Origin: Collinsella sp.
GTDB taxonomy: Bacteria; Actinomycetota; Coriobacteriia; Coriobacteriales; Coriobacteriaceae
DNA: 45,716 bases
NCBI GenBank assembly: GCA_019419505.1
Contig: DXZS01000013.1
Span: forward strand, 1 to 45,716
Direction of reading: 5' to 3'
The position numbers were made by a program, and so were the translations under genes. Of this stretch, positions 41,434 to 45,716 are shown piece by piece; positions within the stretch are counted from its first letter, which is position 1; every line of letters starts with the position of its first letter. Below the pieces are notes generated by a model. The model was given only the letters and a program-made list of their open reading frames with translations. It made no database searches and was not told the origin of the DNA.

Positions 41434-41560
41434 GGGCCCGCCCTGTTGTTACTTTTCAGAACGTCCTCGGACATGCAAGAAACCCCCGCTGCGCACTTCG
41501 TGCGGCGGGGGTTTCTTGCGTCCTGCGGAGTGTTCTGAAAAGTAACACCAGGGCGGGCCC
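41434..41560. repeat. 127-bp fold-back palindrome after oppF
   Basis: Outer arms GGGCCCGCCCTG (41434-41445) and CAGGGCGGGCCC (41549-41560) pair exactly. The next arms (41447-41462 with 41532-41547, the TGTTACTTTTCAGAAC side) pair exactly for 16 bp. An inner arm (41475-41489) pairs exactly for 15 bp with 41505-41519 around a small GCAC-TTC-GTGC tip. The middle is less regular. It may serve as the opp terminator, but its size and near-perfect symmetry suggest a mobile palindromic unit (MITE/REP-like). No target-site duplication is evident. Confidence 0.7.
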
Positions 41561-41905
41561 TACGTTAACTCGGCAAGGGGAGTGCGATTCCCTGATCGCT
41601 CGCTTAATCTGATAGGGAATTGTGTGAGGCCGGAGCCTTGGCTCCGGCCTCCCCATATAAGGGCTCGGCAAAGCAGAGCCACTAAATTTGCATCAGCCCT
41701 CAAAACATGTTTGAGAACGGTGCCTGGAGTACGTGCCCCTAGGGCAGGAATGAGGTTGCTTTCCAACGCATTCCGCAGGGGGCGGCATTATTTTGTAGCG
41801 CGAAGCGCGGATCAAAATGTACCGCATGCCCGAGGACGCGTTGGGAAGCCGACCCCGTTTCGGTCCGAACATAAGCGTCTACCAGTGCATTTACAAATTC
41901 GTAAA
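41561..41905. other. Gene-poor interval rich in inverted repeats
   Basis: No credible gene is seen. Structures are: ATTCCCT/AGGGAAT (41587-41593 with 41614-41620); an exact 11-bp stem, GAGGCCGGAGC with GCTCCGGCCTC (41626-41636 with 41641-41651), without a T-run; TGCCC-CTA-GGGCA near 41737-41749; and the larger palindrome annotated at 41761-41847. A 127-codon open frame (41582-41965) has no ribosome site and Arg-rich, biased composition, and is judged non-coding. Confidence 0.5.
41761..41847. repeat. Second, degenerate fold-back palindrome
   Basis: TTCCAACGC (41761-41769) pairs with GCGTTGGGAA (41838-41847) with one bulge. Further in, ATTTTG (41790-41795) pairs with CAAAAT (41813-41818), and the tip is GCGC-GAA-GCGC (41798-41808). 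Flanks (GGTTGCT and AGCCGACC) extend the symmetry imperfectly. Confidence 0.5.
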
Positions 41906-41953
41906 CTTTTTTCAAAAAAGTGCTTGCGCAGTTCTCGAATCATAGGTTATTAT
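41906..41953 (+). promoter_or_regulatory. tRNA-Leu promoter with a T6-C-A6 upstream element
   Basis: CTTTTTTCAAAAAAG (41906-41920) directly precedes GTGCTTGCGC. TTGCGC (41924-41929) is the -35 and TATTAT (41948-41953) the -10, spacing 18. The same T6-N-A6-GT-R-CTTGCG arrangement precedes the tRNA-Gly array at 45378. A GTTGAAC/GTTCAAC inverted repeat (41961-41980) lies between start site and tRNA. Confidence 0.65.
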
Positions 41954-42010
41954 CTTCCTCGTTGAACGCGCGGGTTCAACAAAGCGAACCGCGAATCAAC
42001 AACATAGCAT

Positions 42011-42100
42011 GTCGGAGTGGCGGAATTGGCAGACGCGCTAGCTTGAGGTGCTAGTGACCGCTTTTTGGTCATGCGGGTTCAAGTCCCGCCTCCGACACCA
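42011..42100 (+). tRNA. tRNA-Leu (anticodon GAG)
   Basis: Acceptor stem GTCGGAG pairs with CTCCGAC. The anticodon stem CTAGC/GCTAG encloses TTGAGGT, giving anticodon GAG. A long variable arm (TGACC...GGTCA) is typical of a class II leucine tRNA. The T arm GCGGGTTCAAGTCCCGC follows. Discriminator A and an encoded CCA end the gene. Confidence 0.97.
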
Positions 42101-42111
42101 TCGCATTTGAG

Positions 42112-42133
42112 AAGCCTCTTCGGAGGCTTTTTT
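42112..42133 (+). terminator. Terminator after tRNA-Leu
   Basis: AAGCCTC and GAGGCTT form a 7-bp stem with a TTCG tetraloop and six T (42128-42133). Confidence 0.92.
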
Positions 42134-42159
42134 GTTACCGATAGACGGTGAGGTTCACG

Positions 42160-44505
42160 ATGGAAACGCTTGAGCGCAATGAGTGGGCGGACGTTGCCCA
42201 ATTGGTCGAGATCACGAGCGATGCTGTCATTATCTGCGAGCTCGACGGAACCATTTTGCATGTAAATAATCGCTTGCTCGACTTGATGTGCGAGGAGCGT
42301 TCCGATATGATCAACGGGGACGTTAAAGACCTCTTGTACTCGTCGGCTTTTGAACGCGCGACAGAGCATCGGCTTCCTTTTGAGACCAATGGAACAAAGA
42401 GCGAGTTGATGCTCAAGTTAAGTGACGGATCGTTTATTCCCGTCCTGGTTTGTGCCGGCTCGGTTACGCCGCCTCGAATCTTTGGCCGCCGTGCGCCGCG
42501 CGTTCTGGTGGCACTCCATAGCATCGAAGAACAGTATTCGCACGACCGTCAGCTCAAGCGTGCGCTTTCGGAGCTTAGAGTGGCGAATAAGCGTCTCTCG
42601 GGTACATTGTCGGTCATTATGAGCACGGTGGGCTCCGATGAGCTGCCCAGTTTGTTAGATATCGTTTTGAACCAGCTTGTAGGAACGCTCGATGCTTCGG
42701 GTGCCGCTATCTATTTTTCTGAGAGCGGCGGTTTTAAGCTTCGCGGTGTCTCCAAGGAGCTGCACGACAGCTACCTGCCCGAGTTTTTGCCGTATGGCGC
42801 TGGCATTCCGACGTATGTTCTTCGCGAGTCGCGTGCCTGTCGCTTGTCGATTCAACAGGACCTTGAGGGTGATAGGGCTGCCTCCGGTATGTTCATGGAC
42901 CTGGACAATCGTTCTAAGCACCTGTTGCGCGTGCAGGATATGCCTCCGTACCGCAGCGAGATCTGTCTTCCCGTTTTTTACGGTACGCAGATCCTTGGCG
43001 TGCTGGAAGTTGGTTGGAAGCGCCCTCAGGCACCGCTCGCCTATGACGTTAATGTACTCGAGGTCATTTGCGATTACCTGTCTATCCAGCTGGTCGGCAT
43101 GGCATCGAGCCTTCGCTCTCGTCGCACGGCCGAGCTTGGCCGCTCGCTCAATGTCTTACGTGATGAGTTGTTTACCTTTCTAGACGATTCCGCCGCGGCT
43201 ACCCAGGCTATATCGTCCGAGATTTGCAATATGCTCAACTGTCATTTTTGCCCTGTTGAGTATGACGCCAGTCTGGGCTCCTATGTCATAGATTTTGAAG
43301 GCGGCAGTCGCGTTGCTTTGCCGGACGATCCCGAGAAACTTTTCTTTTCCACGACGGCGCCAGCGGCACGTTTGGGGGTTGGCTCTGATGGCTTTGAGGC
43401 ATCTGTTTTGGGAGGTACGAGTGCCGAGGACCTTAAACACGTCCGTATAACTCGCGTTGATGAATCGATGCCTATGGGAGGCTGGCTTAGGGCGCATGGC
43501 CTGCCTTGTCAAGGTCTCTACGTCGACTCCGGCATCGAGGCGGGGCGCCCGCGCTCTGAGGGTGATGGCAAGCACAGTAACGACGCGATTGTTCCTGCTT
43601 CTGTTGCGAAGAGCCCGACGACGCGCGCGCTGCTGCTTCGTGATGGTAGCCAAGAGCCGATTGATGATCTTGAATATGACTACTTGGTGCACTTGGCGCA
43701 TGACTTTGAACTGATCTACGAAGGCGAATCTCAAAAGCGCGAGGAGCGCCATATCGCTCAGACCCTTCAGATCGGCATGAGAAATTCCCTGGGGGATGTT
43801 CCGGGTATCGCAACCGATTCGGTGTACCTGTCAGCCACGAACTCGGCGTTGGTCGGCGGCGATTTCTATACGCTCATCCGTCTTCCCGACGACTGCGCCG
43901 TCATGATTCTGGGTGATGTGTCTGGCAAAGGCATTGAGGCCGCATCGATGTCCGCGCTCGTCAAGACGGCCCTGACGGCATATGCGTGGGAGGGCGCTGG
44001 ACCGGCCCGCATGGCACGCTCTCTTAACAGTATGCTCATGGGCTTTTCGAGGGTCGAGACGTTCGTGACGGCCTTTATCGCCAAGATTGACCTTAAAGCC
44101 GGACGCGCAACGTATTGTTCGGCGGGCCATCCTCCGACCATGGTCATTAGGCCAGAGTCGATGCCGCTGGGTGGCGGCGAGGCCCGTGGGGGAGAGGTCG
44201 AGCTGCTTGGATGCCAATCGGGCGTAATCGGTGCCTTTGAGAGCATGGTGTACGAGACAGGCGTGTTTACGTTCGCTCCTGGCGACATGCTCTTCATGTA
44301 TACGGACGGAACGATTGAGGCCCGCGACCGCACCGGAGCGTTCTTTGGTGAGCAGCGCCTTCGTGACCTTCTGCTCTCTGTCTCGGGTGAGGGCGTATCG
44401 GGAATCTGCGGCAAGGTCTTGGGCGAGCTTGACCGATTTACCGAATCGGCGCTGGACGATGACATTGCATTGGTGTCCCTTGAGTTTTTACGGGGTCGTT
44501 CATAG
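42160..44505 (+). CDS. PAS-GAF sensor phosphatase, PP2C SpoIIE/RsbU type
   Basis: Predicted serine phosphatase of a partner-switching pathway that removes phosphate from a STAS antagonist protein. The 781-residue cytosolic protein has a PAS-like domain (about 10-120), a GAF domain (about 155-318), a less clear region (330-525, perhaps a second degenerate GAF) holding C356, C361 and C364, and a C-terminal PP2C domain (about 540-775). Metal-binding aspartates are seen in VGGDFY (D568), GDVSGKG (D586), YTDG (D716) and DDDIAL. There are no membrane helices, so the signal is internal. The ATG at 42160 is chosen over GTG at 42148 because GGTGAGG fits it. The next gene encodes the likely target, a STAS-HATPase fusion. 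Confidence 0.9.
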   Translation: METLERNEWADVAQLVEITSDAVIICELDGTILHVNNRLLDLMCEERSDMINGDVKDLLYSSAFERATEHRLPFETNGTKSELMLKLSDGSFIPVLVCAGSVTPPRIFGRRAPRVLVALHSIEEQYSHDRQLKRALSELRVANKRLSGTLSVIMSTVGSDELPSLLDIVLNQLVGTLDASGAAIYFSESGGFKLRGVSKELHDSYLPEFLPYGAGIPTYVLRESRACRLSIQQDLEGDRAASGMFMDLDNRSKHLLRVQDMPPYRSEICLPVFYGTQILGVLEVGWKRPQAPLAYDVNVLEVICDYLSIQLVGMASSLRSRRTAELGRSLNVLRDELFTFLDDSAAATQAISSEICNMLNCHFCPVEYDASLGSYVIDFEGGSRVALPDDPEKLFFSTTAPAARLGVGSDGFEASVLGGTSAEDLKHVRITRVDESMPMGGWLRAHGLPCQGLYVDSGIEAGRPRSEGDGKHSNDAIVPASVAKSPTTRALLLRDGSQEPIDDLEYDYLVHLAHDFELIYEGESQKREERHIAQTLQIGMRNSLGDVPGIATDSVYLSATNSALVGGDFYTLIRLPDDCAVMILGDVSGKGIEAASMSALVKTALTAYAWEGAGPARMARSLNSMLMGFSRVETFVTAFIAKIDLKAGRATYCSAGHPPTMVIRPESMPLGGGEARGGEVELLGCQSGVIGAFESMVYETGVFTFAPGDMLFMYTDGTIEARDRTGAFFGEQRLRDLLLSVSGEGVSGICGKVLGELDRFTESALDDDIALVSLEFLRGRS

Positions 44506-44583
44506 ACGACGCTGGGCGGGCTGAATCCGTACGGTTGGGGAAACGAATGCATCGAGTGGGCTTTTTTGGGGAACCATGGTCGT

Positions 44584-45330
44584 ATGAATGAGTGGAATGA
44601 CATAGCGGTTTTGACGCCACCAGGCGATATCGACATCGCCACGGTGCCTGCGCTGCGTCGGCGGTTGGATGCTTTGATTGGCCGCGGCGTGCGTCGTGTT
44701 GTCATCAACTGTCAGGCTGTTAGCTTTATCGATTCGACGGGCTTGGCATTCCTGCTTACGCGCGCTCGTGAGCTCATGAGGCGAGAAGGCCTGCTTTCGC
44801 TCGTCAATGCATCGGGTGAAGTTGTTCGCTTTTTGGAGATTGCTCGTCTTGTCGATATCCTTCATGTCGCGGGGCCGGCACGGGAGTCTATTCCCGCCAT
44901 TCCGGTGGGGGAGCTGCCTCGCTGGAGTAAGAGCGTCGAGGTCCGTCAGGGTATCGAGAATCTTCCATACTACCGACATCGCATCGCCGAACTCCTTGAA
45001 TCGCTTCCGTTGCGCCGTGACGAGCGCTACGATGTCGCATTGGCGTCGGGGGAGGCGCTGGGTAATGCCTATGACCATGCGGGCGGTATCGGGTGCGTCC
45101 TGACGGTTCAGGCCTATGGCGATCGCGTTGTGGTTGAGGTGCTTGATCGAGGTGCCGGCTATTCTATCGATGAAACGAGCGAGCCGGTCGCATCCGAGGA
45201 GCGCGGCCGTGGCATCAAGCTTATGCGTATGCTCGTCGATAACGTGGAGGTTGCTCGTCGTACGGACGGCGCCGGCACGCGCGTACAGATGGTGAAGCTG
45301 TTTAGCGGAGCGCTGGAATCGTGTGCCTAG
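44584..45330 (+). CDS. STAS-HATPase fusion: antagonist and RsbW/SpoIIAB-like kinase in one chain
   Basis: The 248-residue protein joins two domains that are normally separate proteins. Residues 1-95 are a STAS domain (SpoIIAA/RsbV type) with the phospho-acceptor S51 in FIDSTGLAFLL. Residues about 118-240 are a GHKL ATPase of the RsbW/SpoIIAB type, with the N-box SGEALGNAYDHA (E157, N161, H165), the DRGAG box (188-192) and a glycine lid ERGRGIKLMRMLVDN. A 20-residue linker lies between. Family knowledge: RsbW-type kinases phosphorylate the STAS serine and bind a sigma factor. Here both would act within one chain or dimer. The phosphatase gene just upstream is the likely opposing enzyme. No sigma-factor gene is in the window. 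TTG at 44566 is an alternative start. Confidence 0.88.
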   Translation: MNEWNDIAVLTPPGDIDIATVPALRRRLDALIGRGVRRVVINCQAVSFIDSTGLAFLLTRARELMRREGLLSLVNASGEVVRFLEIARLVDILHVAGPARESIPAIPVGELPRWSKSVEVRQGIENLPYYRHRIAELLESLPLRRDERYDVALASGEALGNAYDHAGGIGCVLTVQAYGDRVVVEVLDRGAGYSIDETSEPVASEERGRGIKLMRMLVDNVEVARRTDGAGTRVQMVKLFSGALESCA

Positions 45331-45377
45331 CCAATCGCTTTAGCGCGTTTAGCTACTAAGAACATGCGGCAGACAAG

Positions 45378-45423
45378 TTTTTTGAAAAAAGTACTTGCGT
45401 CTTTTGGACAACTCGCGTAAATT
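45378..45423 (+). promoter_or_regulatory. Promoter of the tRNA-Gly/Cys array with a T6-G-A6 element
   Basis: TTTTTTGAAAAAAG (45378-45391) leads into TACTTGCGT. TTGCGT (45395-45400) is the -35, with a 17-nt spacer to TAAATT (45418-45423). Transcription should start about six bases before the first tRNA. The layout repeats that of the tRNA-Leu promoter. Confidence 0.65.
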
Positions 45424-45435
45424 AATAACCCGCAA

Positions 45436-45511
45436 GCGGACATGGCTCAGTTGGTAGAGCACAACCTTGCCAAGGTTGGGGTCGCGGGTTCGAGCCCCGT
45501 TGTCCGCTCCA
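45436..45511 (+). tRNA. tRNA-Gly (anticodon GCC)
   Basis: Acceptor GCGGACA pairs with TGTCCGC. Anticodon stem CAACC/GGTTG encloses TTGCCAA, giving GCC. The T arm is GCGGGTTCGAGCCCCGT, followed by discriminator T and an encoded CCA. Confidence 0.97.
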
Positions 45512-45521
45512 TTGCATTTCC

Positions 45522-45544
45522 GGACCGTTTAGGCGGTCCTTTTT
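45522..45544 (+). terminator. Terminator-like hairpin between tRNA-Gly and tRNA-Cys
   Basis: GGACCG (45522-45527) and CGGTCC (45534-45539) form a stem followed by five T. The next tRNA begins two bases later with no room for a promoter, so read-through must occur. Confidence 0.75.
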
Positions 45545-45545
45545 C

Positions 45546-45619
45546 GGCGAAGTGGCCAAGTGGTAAGGCAGAGGCCTGCAAAGCCTTTACCCCCGGTTCG
45601 AATCCGGGCTTCGCCTCCA
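45546..45619 (+). tRNA. tRNA-Cys (anticodon GCA)
   Basis: Acceptor GGCGAAG pairs with CTTCGCC. The anticodon stem GAGGC/GCCTT encloses CTGCAAA, giving GCA. The T arm is CCCGGTTCGAATCCGGG. Discriminator T and encoded CCA follow. Confidence 0.96.
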
Positions 45620-45628
45620 GGCAACATC

Positions 45629-45655
45629 CGGGCGCTCCGGCGCCCGTTTTGTTTT
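45629..45655 (+). terminator. Terminator after tRNA-Cys
   Basis: CGGGCGC (45629-45635) and GCGCCCG (45640-45646) form an exact 7-bp stem with a TCCG loop, then TTTTGTTTT. Confidence 0.85.
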
Positions 45656-45661
45656 ACATAT

Positions 45662-45716
45662 GCGGACATGGCTCAGTTGGTAGAGCACAACCTTGCCAAG
45701 GTTGGGGTCGCGGGTT
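45662..45716 (+). tRNA. tRNA-Gly (anticodon GCC), cut by the window end
   Basis: The 55 visible bases are identical to the first 55 of the tRNA-Gly at 45436, including anticodon GCC. The T-arm 3' half and acceptor end are beyond the window. Confidence 0.93.

Noticed and set aside
41582..41965. 127-codon open frame between oppF and tRNA-Leu
   Set aside because: No ribosome site, very Arg-rich composition, and it runs through two inverted-repeat structures and the tRNA promoter; it looks non-coding.
1..45716. CRISPR arrays, insertion sequences, prophage genes
   Set aside because: No direct-repeat/spacer pattern, transposase, integrase or phage structural gene was seen on either strand.

Overview
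This window is a chromosomal segment of a fairly GC-rich bacterium. Gene content points to class Coriobacteriia (Actinomycetota), most likely a gut Collinsella-like organism. The support is a whiA gene next to rapZ and a gap-pgk-tpiA-secG block, an actinobacterial-style RapZ with an arginine in its P-loop, encoded CCA ends on the tRNAs, twin-arginine lipoprotein signals, and a sialic-acid catabolic operon. The genus is an inference from gene content, not a database result.

Layout. (1) 1-17.2 kb is housekeeping: coaE, a membrane-anchored lytic transglycosylase and uvrB on the plus strand. Then come two FAD oxidoreductases, an Mrp-type Fe-S carrier and an LTA-synthase-like membrane sulfatase on the minus strand. 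Then uvrA, a YbaK-type deacylase, murJ and uvrC on the plus strand. All three UvrABC excision-repair subunits lie within 17 kb, and a LexA-like dyad precedes uvrA. (2) 17.2-27.9 kb is a sialic-acid uptake and degradation operon. It starts with a long leader that can fold as a three-way-junction RNA. It then encodes an SBP_bac_5 lipoprotein, a DppB permease, a fused DppC permease-ATPase, a second ATPase, a CE7 acetylesterase, a catalytically degraded CE7 paralogue, an N-acetylneuraminate-lyase-type aldolase, a ROK kinase and NanE. The order fits import of (acetylated) sialic acid, de-O-acetylation, cleavage to ManNAc, phosphorylation and epimerisation to GlcNAc-6-P. GC-rich hairpins sit at several gene junctions.

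(3) 28.0-35.2 kb is rapZ-whiA (with no yvcK between them), then gap, pgk-tpiA-gpmI and secG, separated by strong intrinsic terminators. (4) 35.2-41.4 kb is a second complete Opp/Dpp-type peptide transporter (A-B-C-D-F) with several palindromes upstream. (5) 41.4-42.0 kb has no convincing gene but carries two large fold-back palindromes and a stable-RNA promoter. (6) 42.0-45.7 kb has tRNA-Leu(GAG), a PAS-GAF-PP2C (SpoIIE/RsbU-like) phosphatase, and a protein fusing a STAS antagonist domain to an RsbW/SpoIIAB-like HATPase. It ends with a tRNA-Gly/Cys/Gly array cut by the window edge.

Most noteworthy: the one-polypeptide STAS-kinase fusion paired with a sensor phosphatase and no sigma factor nearby; the active/inactive CE7 esterase pair, translationally coupled inside the sialic-acid operon; the structured leader of that operon; the large palindromes before tRNA-Leu; and a T6-N-A6 plus CTTGCG element shared by both tRNA promoters.
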